Shown: positions 33,768-43,982 of the stretch, piece by piece | Numbering within the stretch: the first letter of the stretch is position 1 | Layout of the letters: each line of letters starts with the position of its first letter | Notes under the pieces: model-generated | Databases searched by the model: none | What the model was told of the DNA's origin: nothing | What the model saw: only the letters and a program-made list of their open reading frames with translations | Source of the DNA: Rhyacophila brunnea | Lineage: Eukaryota > Arthropoda > Insecta > Trichoptera > Rhyacophilidae | Assembly (NCBI GenBank): GCA_022495005.1 | Contig: JAGYXB010000051.1 | Coordinates: 2,170,001-2,234,000 of the forward strand | Direction: 5' to 3' | DNA: 64,000 nucleotides | Translations under genes and position numbers: made by a program

Positions 33768-35235
33768 GTACACTCCCACTATTTTGCCTGGTCTCCCACC
33801 GTGCCGACATAATGCTAAGGGCTTTAAATGTGCTACCTTAACTATGACGACTTGTTGGCGTTTCATTCTGCATTTTCCATGAAAACCGAAAACCTATGGC
33901 AAGACAATTTTATTTTGAAATATTCACGAGTAAATATATGCCGAAAGCATCGTGCCAGAAATCCTGATAGCAATACTCGAAGAAACGTATCGTGCAATTA
34001 TTTTACCCCAAAAAGTGATTCCAAGTATGAAGTAAAAGTATGCAAATCAGCCTTTATGTACTTGGGATTAAAAAGGATCGGGTTTCAAGGGTCACCGAAA
34101 AAATCATTCGAGACGAATGGATCTTTGGCAACTGAAAGACGTGGAGGAGACCACCGGTCTTTCCATTCAAATGAAAAAAGAGCCGGCGTACATAAGTTCA
34201 TTGAATCGTTCAAAGCTTCAGAGCCACATTATTGTCGTTCAAAAAGTAACCAAAAGGGTCTACTTAAGTGCCGAACTGAATATTAAAAAAATGTGGCAAA
34301 TGTACAATAGTCAGACAGATGTTAATACTAAAGTTAAGGAATGTTTTTTCCGCGATGAGTTCAACTCACATTATAATATTGGTTTTGGCAGCCCAAGGGT
34401 GGATGTTTGCTCTCGGTGCACCGAATTAACCGAAAAAATTAAAACTGCCACGAATTCAGAATGTCGCATTAATTTGATTACAGAGCATCGCATCCACATA
34501 TTGAAGTCAAAGGCATTTTATAATATGCTAAAAGAAACTGATGACGGTATATTGACGATTTCATTCGATTGTCAAAAAAACATGTCATTGCCTAAGCTGC
34601 CCGATCAAGCTGCATACTTCAGCCGTCAGTATAATTTATATAATTTTACAGTTGTGATCGGTAGCTCAAAGTCCAGGCTAACGCGAGATAATGTGCATAC
34701 ATAAAATTGGTATGAGTCAGAATCCCAAAAAGGATCAAATGAGATAGCAAGTGCACTGTTTTTTTACTCGGTAAATAACACCGAGTAGATTAACAGGAGT
34801 GCACACGATACGGATGTTCGCCGACGGATGTGGCGGACAAAATAAAAATAGCACATTGATCGGAATGTGCATGAAATGGCGCATGAGCTTTGCTCCAACG
34901 GACATTAAAACACTGAATATTAAATTTCCAATAGTTGGCCATTCGTTTCTGCCTCCTGATCGTGTATTTGCCAAAATTGAAAAAGAATTGCGCAAAAAAG
35001 ACACAATTGTTACACCCAGTGAATATATTGAGGTGCTATAACGTCATGGAACAGTTTGGCACCTTAGCATGGAAGTACCAATCTGGAACTGGAAGCAAGC
35101 GGTAGCTGAAATCATCAAGCCCCCGGGGAAGTGGCATTTTCGCTTCAATCCAACAAAAAGATTCTTTCTCCACCGTCAAAAAAGTAATGTTGCAATCCAA
35201 GGGGAAGAAAATTACAGGTCCGAATTAAATTAAAA
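33768..35235 (+). pseudogene. Outer YSD-GQN transposase, main exon
   Basis: Continuation of the gene begun at 28025. After the acceptor TTTTTTTAG (33767) the frame gives a Pro/Cys start, a CRKHRARNPD basic patch, VKVCKSAFMYLGL (34040-34080), and YLSAELNIKKMWQMY (34262-34305). The first acidic motif is ISFDCQKNMSLP (34557-34592), the second MFADGCGGQNKN (34812-34847), and the third GHSFLPPDRVFAKIEKELRK (34939-34998). This third motif is of a different type from the nested copy, so the two are separate subfamilies. Frameshifts near 33835 and 34130 and stops near 34700-34790 inactivate it. The C-terminus fades by about 35235. Confidence 0.75.
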
Positions 35236-35384
35236 AAAATATATAACCAAACCAGGTAAAACTTTAAATTTTGAACCCGATCTCGTCCATGCCGCAAATA
35301 ACGAAATTTACCTTAAAACATAAAAACATGTTTCCTGCAAATATTGAAAATGTTGTCACATCGCTTTTTGTAACTAGACGCTTC

Positions 35385-35935
35385 GTATACTAGTGGCGAA
35401 GGGTGGAGGTACGCTGTTAAGATCCGCCATAAATGGTGCACACTAAACTTTGTCAGTCGTACGTTTTTTTTTCCATTGAAATAAGACTACAATTTACAGA
35501 TGGTGTTGGTTAATTTTTAAAATTCAATTAAACCTGGGAAACCAAACCATAATAGATAATAGTCAAAAAATACTAGTCTATCTATAAAATATCTAAAATT
35601 ATGCAATTAAATCATACATAAATATGAATATTTTATAGATATAATAATTTTTTTTTATCTATTGTGACTTTGTTTAGGCAGAGTTTAATGAATTTAAAAA
35701 ACGTACCAACAATAATATGTGTAATATTATGTATTCTTAATCCAACGAAAACAAATAAGTATGAATGAAAAAAGACCATAACCTTCTACGAACTGAGCAC
35801 GGCTTGTAAAACTCGGTTTGCGCAGTTAAAATTTCAAGCAAGTTGAATTTTACGCAGGCCGCACTTTTTGGTTTGCGCGGTGTACAGTTTTGCCGTCCGC
35901 ACGCACAGGCTTGCCAGGCAACACCGTAGTGAAGC
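35385..35935. repeat. Inverted-repeat stretch related to 3640-3880
   Basis: The segment 35476-35560 is a copy of the dispersed repeat at 3640 and 3796. A diverged inverted copy follows at about 35650-35760, suggesting the two ends of one small DNA element. No coding content. Confidence 0.45.
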
Positions 35936-35939
35936 ATGA

Positions 35940-36190
35940 GCGTGTGGTCGACCTTATAGGCCCACAGCATCAACTAGCGACAATCCGGTACGTTTATTAC
36001 CAAAATCCGCTACAGACCATTTGCCAGAGCACATTCCTCCAACACCCAAAAATGCCAAGCCGCGCAGGAGATGCCATGTCTATGGCAATTCAAAAAAAGG
36101 CAAAAATAACTATACAAATTATCCCATTTTATGTGTTCAACGTGCCAAGTCACGTTATGTTTACATCCATGTTATAAAATTTACCAAAAC
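35940..36190 (+). pseudogene. piggyBac C-terminus with cysteine-rich domain
   Basis: Frames give LPEHIPPTPKNAKPRRRCHV (about 36020-36078) and, after two small frame slips, CSTCQVTLCLHPCYKIY (36138-36188). IPPT followed by RRRCxxC and CxVxLCxxPCYKxYH is the conserved end of piggyBac-type transposases. The Cys before GNSKK is Tyr here. The catalytic domain is not adjacent; it does not directly continue either of the two catalytic remnants in the window. Confidence 0.75.
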
Positions 36191-36600
36191 ATTTTTAAAT
36201 TTGTTTTATCCTTTATTTTTGAAATGCAGTTGTTAAGTTTTAAGATTTATTTTTAAAGTGTCACGGTGTTGAATAATTAATGTGTTTTCTAAATGCAAAG
36301 GTTAAAATAAGTGACTGATTTACGAGTGTGAAGTTGTAACATGATACCAAAAGAGGGTCGGCGCAGTGGTCCCGGCCGATTAGCTTCGGACAAAATGGTG
36401 GATTTGCGTAGCGGTGAGTTTTTTGTATAGAGATATTTATTCGAGTTTACATGATTGCACAAGGCCTTTATTGTGTTTCAGCACAAACTTAATGGATTTG
36501 GGGGTAAAAAAAGTCAGACCTATTATTTTTAACTGATGTATTTATTACGGTATGGGAAATAATAACATTATGAAAATATGCACGCAGCTGAGACTATTTT
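36191..36600. other. Nothing recognised
   Basis: A short open stretch at 36340-36410 (IPKEGRRSGPGRL) ends at a GTGAGT donor-like site and could be an exon, but no partner is evident. Confidence 0.3.
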
Positions 36601-36629
36601 TTGTTGATGACGCTACGCGGGGATAGGAT

Positions 36630-37870
36630 TAAGCATGAAACACCAGGAATGTGCTGCGCGGGTGGAACAGTGAATTACCAGAATTACATTCACAACCCGA
36701 ACCATTATCAACGTAGGTATCAGGCGACACAAGCCAATCAAAACATTTCTTGGCAAACATACGCAAGTACAATTCATGTTTCCAAATGACATCGTTCGGT
36801 GCAACAAATATCGTGCGCCAGAATTACATGCCAACATTTAAAGTGCAAGGGCAAATTTATCACCGTGCAGGATCACTACCACCAGTGCCGAACACCATCT
36901 ACAAGCAGGGCAGAGCACGATCGCAATAATAATTCAGTTCCTGCAGCCGCGGGGCGCAATACGACACCTATGTGTATTGAAAGTACAGGAATTGTCATTA
37001 CAGTATCAATGGGAGATGCAGTTGCTGTGACATCTCCCAATGCAGTAGCTGGTATTGTATTTACTGTTGCAGCTGCAGCTTTAGTTCCAACTGCATTTGT
37101 ACCTCCAACTGTTCAGATTGTTGCTTCTGCCTCATCAACAAATGAAGGAGAACAGTTTGCTGGCACGGAAAAGGGTCCTGAACAAATTGATCAACGTTGT
37201 CAATTCAATACGGGCACTAAACGAGAGATTGTCGCTGCATTACAAACTTTATTAGATCAACTGCCCTTGAACAAATGCCAGGTGATGACTACAAAGTTGT
37301 AGTTAGAGCAGACAAAACACCTGTCGGTCAACACGAAAGACAGTACAATGCACCAATAATTGATGAAGTGGCGATCATTATAGTTGGCGAAGAATTTAAC
37401 TCGCGTGATATAATTCTTCATCTCAGAAATAGTGTTGTTCAGCGAGTTTCAGAAATTAATAGCTCATACAACGGATTGCGATATACGATTTTATTTTGGC
37501 AGGGAGAAGATAGATGTCATTTCAACATCAAATTGAGAAATCCACAAACAGATGAGGTATCGAATAAGAAAGTCAGTGCCATGAATTATTATTCTTATAG
37601 ATTGATGACTCGACACTGAAAATCATATCTTGAAATGTCGACCATTGTTCCATCAATACATTGTCTATATGTATGCGAAAATTGAAACTGAACGACGCCT
37701 CTACATTCGATTAAATCAAACCAATTTGCATTCCGAACGTAATGCAGATGCCAATGTAAATCCCAATGAATTGGGTAAAATGGTCATACTACTGGCCACA
37801 TTTACGAGCAGAATCTCAGCAAGAACGACACAGTCCAAATTTGCCATGTCATATGTCAACTTCAATTAAT
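36630..37870 (+). pseudogene. Helitron Rep/helicase N-terminal region
   Basis: Rolling-circle transposase remnant. Seen in pieces: ETPGMCCAGGTV (36645), then FLANIRKYNSCFQMTSFG (about 36748-36802), MPTFKVQGQIYHRAGSLPP (36829-36888), QRCQFNTGTKREIV (37190-37235), and VVVRADKTPVGQHER (37295-37340). These are followed by DEVAIIIVGEEFNSRDIILH (37361-37422), AMNYYSYRLM (37580) and PLFHQYIVYMYAKIETERRL (37639-37700). This is the order of the Helitron_like_N domain. A ~200-bp Ala/Val/Thr-rich stretch (36950-37170) sits between conserved blocks. The HUH endonuclease and helicase are not present. Several frameshifts. Confidence 0.85.
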
Positions 37871-38140
37871 TCGATTCTTCATTCTCTCTCTTCTCTCTTT
37901 CTATCTCTATCGATTCAAATAATTTCGATAATCAAGCAGGGCTTTTTTTGTAATGTAATGCGGTGGAACAGCGTTCCGGCACCTTTTTTCACAGTATTTT
38001 TAATACAAAAGCAATTAGACTAAACAATCTTCGTGCTTAAATAATACAACTTACATAAGTCCCCAAGTTACATACAAATAATTCTACCAAGTAAATGCCA
38101 ACTCAATTAATAGTACAACTGTCACAATAACAATTGTCAC
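37871..38140. other. Nothing recognised; pyrimidine tract
   Basis: A CT-rich tract occupies 37875-37912; no feature beyond it. Confidence 0.4.
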
Positions 38141-38149
38141 AATTAATAG

Positions 38150-38550
38150 CTGTAGAGCGGATCATTATAATCTTGCCGCATCCCTGCCTCGCTTGGGTAT
38201 AATAAATGAACATAGGTGCCAGTGCACAAGTGAGATTGAAGATATTAATCATGTTGTTTGGCAATGTCCTCTTAGAGACAGAGGCTTCTTGAAGAACTAA
38301 GCAAACAAAAGTACCAATTGCCACTGGATCTTGCGATATTTTTGGCTCGGCCGAATATCAAGGCGTTCCAGTATGTCCAAGTGTTTCTGAGGGAGTGTAA
38401 CCTTCAAGTGTATATTGTAATTTTTTTTCTGTAAATTTGAATTGTATACTGCATGAGTAATTGTAATAAAATGTATTAACAGTGTATATAATTATGTAAA
38501 CGTCAAGCTAAATAAGACTCAGTTGAGACTTTGTAGCTTAATAAAAAAAA
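38150..38550 (+). pseudogene. LINE ORF2 C-terminal zinc knuckle and 3' tail
   Basis: Frame 38217-38300 reads CQCTSEIEDINHVVWQCPL, the CCHC-like knuckle (CxC...H....C) of I/Jockey/R1-group LINE C-termini. After a frame slip it continues KYQLPLDLAIFLARPNIK and AFQYVQVFLRECN to a stop. An AT-rich 3' region follows, ending in an A-run at 38541-38550. The fragment is 5'-truncated to its last ~400 bp, as is common for LINE insertions. Confidence 0.8.
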
Positions 38551-38569
38551 ACACCTCGGAAGGACCAAG

Positions 38570-38943
38570 ACCAACATGATATCTGCGTTGGTTTTCAAAT
38601 GTGGAAATACACCTAAAAACATTTATGATCAACATATTGACAGAAAAAACCAAACTAGTGAAGCGAAGAAAGCTGCTTAAGACAGTGCCAGTAAGACCAC
38701 TTTGGTATTGACGATGGACCTACAAAGCGTTTTACTATGCCCAAAGTTGTTGGCGTCTATATTACAGCTACATAATTTTACTATGTACGAGCTGAATAAT
38801 GCGGATGTAACATTATATACATGGTATGAAGCCGATGGAGGAGTTATAGCCAATGAATTTACCAGTTGCATCATAGACTTATCCAGCACGTTCATAAAGG
38901 TAATTCTGATATCGGACGGTTGCAACTACCAAAATCGCAACTG
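38570..38943 (+). pseudogene. YSD-GQN family fragment, catalytic 1 and 2
   Basis: Frame gives VLTMDLQSVLLCPKLLAS (about 38703-38757), the first acidic motif in its 'DLQxVLxxP' form. LYTWYEADGGVIANEFTSCI follows (38815-38874), and the second motif is ISDGCNYQNRN (38909-38941). It stops there. The subfamily differs from the neighbours in having DGCNYQN rather than D.C.GQN. Confidence 0.7.
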
Positions 38944-39009
38944 ATTGCTCGCAAGTGCACCAAGTGACTTTGCCAAACCCTCATCAATAGAAATCGTCAA
39001 ATCAAATAA

Positions 39010-39445
39010 TTCTTGAAAAAGGGCATACGATGATGGAAGCAGATAATATTCATTCGGTCTTATGTTTCTTCTGGTACGAAAGCATAGGGAACAGGGGAGC
39101 TATAGAAATAGGGTCATGTGTGTATATATTCCCAACGGCGACATAATACTCTATTCCGATAATTGCTGCAGTCAGCAAAAGAATAGGTAGGTAACTAACA
39201 ATATCAAATAAGAAACGTATGTAGGTTTTTTAACTATGATACTAATTTGGTTTCAATTTTTCAGATTCATTATCGCTATGTACTACTATGCCGTTACAAA
39301 ATTACAAATCAATTCAATGACTCGTAAATTTTTGATTCACGGCCACACTCAAAACGAAGGTGATACAGCCCACTCGGTGGTAGAAAAATCCATCACCAGA
39401 GCTAAAATAGCAGATCCTATATACTTGCCAGACCAGTATCCCTGA
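39010..39445 (+). pseudogene. YSD-GQN family fragment with intron
   Basis: Begins with a FFWYESIGNRGAIEIGSCVY region (39068-39130) and the second motif IILYSDNCCSQQKNR (39142-39186). It is then interrupted by what looks like an intron (GTAGGTAAC at 39187 to TTTTTCAG near 39263). The frame resumes FIIAMYYYAV, then the third motif GHTQNEGDTAHSVVE (39339-39383) and KSITRAK. It is a third subfamily, abutting the fragment upstream in the same orientation. Confidence 0.7.
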
Positions 39446-39664
39446 TAAGAAGAGCTAAAAGGACAGGGAAACCTTTTATAGTAAACGAGATGAATTGATA
39501 TGATGATTTCTTGTAGCAGAAGACATCAATTTAAATACAACAAAGAATGTTAACAGGGATGCTATTAAATCTTCACCCCAAGATCAAAGTGTAATGTTTT
39601 TATAATGCCACGTATATCCCGAGAATTAAGTTCCGTTTACTAAAATGAAATTTTATTTTGATTC

Positions 39665-40620
39665 CAGCCATATTTTCACGGTGAAATGGACAGCTTTGTA
39701 CCAGACGAATCAGAGCGAGAATACGCCTTCGAATTGCACAAGGCGGTGAACAAGGTTCATTCCGAGGAAAAGATATGAGAGGTCCCAAAAGCCCAGCAAA
39801 TAAAACAAATCCAGACAACCTGAATTTTGTAAAGAATCATATCGAAAAATACCCTTCGATGGAAAGCTATTATACGAGGGCTTCTTCAAAAAGACAGTAT
39901 TTGTAGTTGGAGAGCGGTTTATCGATAAATAAAATGTATGATCAATACCACTTGTTTTGTCAAGAAAACCAAAGAAACACTGTAAGTGCCATTACTTACA
40001 GAAGAATATTTAGTCAGAACTACAATCTTAGTTTCTTCCTGCCGAAAAAGGACCAATGTGTCATATGTATGCGGTATTCACAAGCATCAGGTCAAGTGAA
40101 ACTTTCCTGAGTTGAGCTGAATACTGAATGCATATTGAAAGGAAGGATGCAGCAGAAGCTTCTAAGAATGCTGACAAACACATTGCACTTGTCGAATGTG
40201 ATAAGTATGTTACAGTAACTTTCGATCTACAAAAAGTGTTCCAGATACCGTCATCCCAAGCGTCACTGGTTTATTACATACGAAAATTAAACATGTACAA
40301 TTTAACAGTGTATGAAGGTCCCCACCAAACAGAGGATTTTACTACTGGTGGAGAGAGGAGTATGGGAAACGAGGAGCATGCAAGATCGGTTCATGTTTGG
40401 CTATGTACATAAAGAAAGAAGTCCCTGTCACCGCCAAACATTTAACATTATATTCCGATACATGTAATGGTCAGAATCATAATATCCATGTGGCTGCCTT
40501 ATTATTGAACTTTGATCAATCAACCAATTTAGATGTGATTAAACACAAGTTTTTAGAGAGCGGTCAGACCAAATAATGGGTAACCCTCTCAATAAAAATG
40601 TCAGAATTGCATCACTGTAA
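39665..40620 (+). pseudogene. YSD-GQN family remnant
   Basis: Longer remnant: KSPANKTNPDNLNFVKNHIE (39790-39848), YPSMESYYTRASSKRQYL (39850-39903), and LSINKMYDQYHLF (39919-39957). The Cys pair motif is DQCVICMRY (40051-40077), and the first acidic motif is VTFDLQKVFQIPSS (40215-40256). The second is LYSDTCNGQNHN (40452-40487), then FLESGQTK (40549), where the third motif breaks off. Frameshifts at about 40110 and 40340-40400 and several stops. Confidence 0.75.
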
Positions 40621-40639
40621 AAGTGAGAGTCCCAATAAC

Positions 40640-41480
40640 GCGACCAACGATAACCATGAAATGCCCGGAAAGTGAAATTTTAACTGCTACAATGGACCTT
40701 CGACAAACTCTTCTTAGGTCTTATTGAACTTGATCAAAGCGGTAAGGTAAGTATGTGAACAACCGCTTCTTTCTAGTGCAAGACGTACTTCGTGTAGCTT
40801 TTAAGTTTTTTGCGCTTTACAAATCTTAAAGTGATCCGATTTTGAAAAAAAAGGTCTCACTAGTTCGTAAATACCAACCGGGTGATACCAAACTTCCTCT
40901 TCTTCTTCCCAGAGATTCCTCGGGCAAAGCCGTAAAGCCGGAAAATCTCTAGAATTTTAGTTTTTTTGAAAAAGTGTCACGAGTGTTTCGAAAAAATCGG
41001 TTTTTACTCCCAGGCAGACGGAAGCCCCCGCGCTTCGAAGCGAATTTTCTGAAAATTGCAAAGTTTTCTGTGAATCGTGTGAAAACCGAATTTTTTGTGC
41101 TGCTTGTGATATTGTGAGGGCCCCCTTCGGACTATAGTAATTTTTTTTTGTGTCTGAAGAAATTTGGTCCAAAGCGGCTGATTCCAGCTTCAAAAAACCA
41201 TTTCCATTTCCGTCATTTGTGATCATTCGCCGAGCACGTGCAAAAGTTGTGTTAATTTTGAACGATTTTCTTCTCGAGTGCTCTGGAAGCAATCGAAATT
41301 GGAAGCCCGCATAGCAACTACACGTAACTGTGAATCCATCCGGAGGGTTCTTGAAACTTCTGGAAGGAGTCAACAAGTTTGAAGGACTGACGCGTCGCAG
41401 TTAGTAGCAACTACATGCATCTCACACCAAACTCACCTACCACCCGGCAGACCCCACAAACCCATCTTTATTAATTTTTT
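40640..41480 (+). other. Cysteine-rich open patches, unassigned
   Basis: In the plus frame, CHECFEKIGFYS (40976-41010) and, one frame slip later, NCKVFCESCENRIFCAACD (41055-41111) place ten or so Cys/His residues within 50 residues, suggestive of a zinc-binding module. A longer minus-strand frame (40957-41376) overlaps but has no recognisable content. It could be the upstream exon of the cysteine-rich exon that follows; unproven. Confidence 0.3.
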
Positions 41481-41490
41481 TTTAGTTTAG

Positions 41491-41638
41491 TGCAGGAAAC
41501 ACAAAGAGGCGAAGGTGTAAACATTGCTGGGATACTACCAAACAACGAAAAGCTTCGTTATTCCATTGTCCTGAGTGCCAGAATAAACCTGGGTTGTGTT
41601 TAAAACCCTGTTTTCGACTATATCACGAACAAATTTAG
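41491..41638 (+). CDS. Orphan piggyBac-type cysteine-rich exon
   Basis: After a T-rich tract and acceptors (AG at 41484-41485 or 41494-41495), an open frame runs to TAG at 41636-41638. It carries RRCKHCWDTTKQ, FHCPECQNKPGLCLKPCF and LYHEQ. The CxxC...CxxC...C...CF.xYH arrangement is the C-terminal cysteine-rich domain of piggyBac transposases. No catalytic exon is next to it and no TTAA pair was found. Its uninterrupted frame and clean acceptor are notable. Confidence 0.65.
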
Positions 41639-42326
41639 TTTTTGTCAGAGTGAATCAGAAATTTATTCTATAAATATCTCGATTTATATGTATCTTCACA
41701 GATTTTTTTTAAATGTACATAAACAAATGTGAATCTAACATTCCAACGTTCTTTCAAAGTAATATCATATATTGTAGTGTATTGTGATAGTGTAAATTAC
41801 GTTTCAACTATTTTTATATCATAGTGTCTTTTTTGTGAACTTTTTCAACAATAAGAAATATTATCAACATTTGAAGTTGAATAAATTGCTGTAAAACAAA
41901 ACATGGAGTAAAAAAGGTAAGATAAAATTCCATTCAAAATAAAATATGTATATAAACGCAAAATATTATGTTAAGTGTGAATTTGCCTTTAGCGTATTTC
42001 ACACGGCGCAACATCAATAAATAGCGCACGTGTTTCGATATCTGGTAGGTAAACAATGCAAATACATGTGCTGCACAGATGTATTTTGTGTAAATGACAT
42101 TGCAAGCGACAGAACTGAGATAAAATATAACAATAGTTTCTAATATTTAATAGAGTTTTGTGGTTTCGAAATGTAGGTATTTTTACATTTTAATATAGGT
42201 ACCTAATTACTGTTGTTATTTAAATAACACGAATATATTTAAAGTATCATTGTCTTTTTGCTGTGTTAAGATTTCGTAATAAATTATAAAATTATAGAAC
42301 TGCATTAATTTGACACATTTACATTT
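41639..42326. other. AT-rich, nothing recognised
   Basis: Presumed 3' flank of the preceding exon; no features. Confidence 0.4.
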
Positions 42327-42708
42327 GAGGAGCAAACATTCAAAAAGTGATTTGTCACACATTTTGAAAAATGCCGTTTATTGTCAATTCTGATAGTCCA
42401 TATTTAAATCTATGAAAGGAAACCAGAATCAGTGTTCAAAGAACCTTTTATCCTATAAAAAATATAATGCCTTGATTTTCATTCAAATAGTGTTTTGCCC
42501 ACAAGTTTCATGCAAATCGTGTTTTGTCCAAATTTCAAATCAAAAACTGAACCACTTCCGCGAATTTTGGATTATACAAAATACCAGGTTTAAAATTCTT
42601 TCCTTAAACAGTTTTATAATAAAAAAACCATTTTGAGTACAATATGTTTTCTTGATTATCTCAGCTCAACATCTGTGTGACAAATCACATTTTGAATGTT
42701 TGCTCCTC
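42327..42708. mobile_element. Inverted-repeat element with 4-bp TSD ATTT
   Basis: Ends GAGGAGCAAACATTCAAAAA and its inverted copy at 42666-42708, flanked by ATTT at 42323-42326 and 42709-42712. The arms extend about 40 bp including GTGATTTGTCACACA. The end sequence has the same GAGG start and CAAAAAG(C/T)GAT core as the 7.7-kb YSD-GQN element at 27706. It is therefore probably a non-autonomous member of that group. The interior keeps no recognisable gene. Confidence 0.75.
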
Positions 42709-42712
42709 ATTT

Positions 42713-43732
42713 AAGTTATTAAACATTACAGTGCCGTTGGTTTTTATAACAGTTGCCAGTTTTATATATTTTAATACTAAATAATAGAATTACACCCATT
42801 TAATATTCATCTAATAAAACTTTCGAAAGCTATCTCAAAAATATTTAATTATTCACATATTTCAATTTTAGATAGTGATACACTCTCACATTAGCCCATT
42901 GCTAGTGCCTACACTGTAACTTCAAAAAAAGGCTGAAACATGTTACCTAATCTCAAAAATCGTCGGCTTAACAAAACATGCAACCAAGCTCCTTGATAAC
43001 CCGTCAATATATTCTAGTTATTAAATTATTGTTTAGTAGATAAAATTTTAATGTTGTATTACCCTAATTGTTGTATTAAATGTCTAAAGTTGTAAATTGA
43101 ATTGTATAAACAGTAATATGTAAACAGTGTGTGAATTGTACCTGACGAATGAGATGTTAAATAATAGTATAATTAATATTAAGGTTATGTAAAATGTATA
43201 ATAAATGTTTAGTTAATAAAACGTAAATTATACAGCGTAATGATCGAATATAATTTAAATTCAGTAGAATCGTTTGTAATAGTAAAATCATAATTCTAAA
43301 TAATAAATACGCAGTAATATTAACATGGTAACACCATTAGTTAATACATTGTAAATTTATTGTTTTGTCGCGTTATTAAATAAGGAGAACCCCGTCGCGT
43401 TTCCGCTATTTTTTTTCTTCACTGGGTACTGTGAACCCTGTCGAAGTTAGTTAGCATCTTAGGCTCAACCGCTAAACACTTACTGTCGGGAAGTTTATTA
43501 TATAGGAGAAAGCTCGTGCGAGCAACAAATAGCCAATTAAGAATAAATAAGTTTTAATTAATTATCTAATAAGTAAAGTTAAACTAATGTGCTCTTAAAA
43601 AGAAAAATATAATAAAAGTGAATCTACCAAAAATTTGTGTTGCCCGTAAATTACCTACTATCTCACCCGTGTCCCTTTATGACACTACAGTCCCGAATCT
43701 ACCGAAACGAAAGTGAATAAATATAATAAAAT
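42713..43732. other. AT-rich, possibly the body of a solo LTR
   Basis: The region ends in the LTR terminus at 43733-43791 and could be the rest of that LTR; its left end was not located. AT-rich with several AATAAA-like hexamers. Confidence 0.3.
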
Positions 43733-43791
43733 CTTTCGACACCTCGGGTCACCCGACTGAGCAAGCCCCGAAAGACCCTGAGGATATCTCA
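43733..43791 (+). repeat. LTR 3' end, stand-alone copy
   Basis: TCGACACCTCGGGTCACCCG and the closing CCCTGAGGATATCTCA match the LTR ends at 22131 and 25741. No gag follows, so it is a solo LTR or truncated element. Confidence 0.6.
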
Positions 43792-43982
43792 ATAGGAAAC
43801 GTAAAGGAAGTTGAAAAATAATTTGTCAAATATATTACCTACTATATACCGATTCCATAAAATAAAAAATACTATTATTATTCACCGTTTCAGATTTGTG
43901 TGCATTTGTCATTTACTATTTTATAAAAATAGCTTTTCTTGTCTATTTTTATACATAAATTATTCCGTATTTTACTTGTCAG

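Larger units (their letters stand above)
27706..35384 (+). mobile_element. YSD-GQN (Sola-like?) element, outer, 7.7 kb
   Basis: Left end GAGGCGTCTAGTTACAAAAA (27706 on) is mirrored at the right end (35360-35384) with one mismatch over 25 bp. The flanks are ATAT (27702-27705) and GTAT (35385-35388), a 4-bp target duplication with one change. Inside lie a first exon (28025-28128) and the rest of the gene (33768-35235). About 5 kb of younger insertions sit in the intron between them. The Sola superfamily is known for 4-bp duplications; assignment to it is my inference and was not checked by search. Confidence 0.75.

Noticed and set aside
40957..41376. 139-codon minus-strand ORF
   Set aside because: Ser/Lys-rich with no recognisable motif; equally explained as the complement of a cysteine-rich plus frame.
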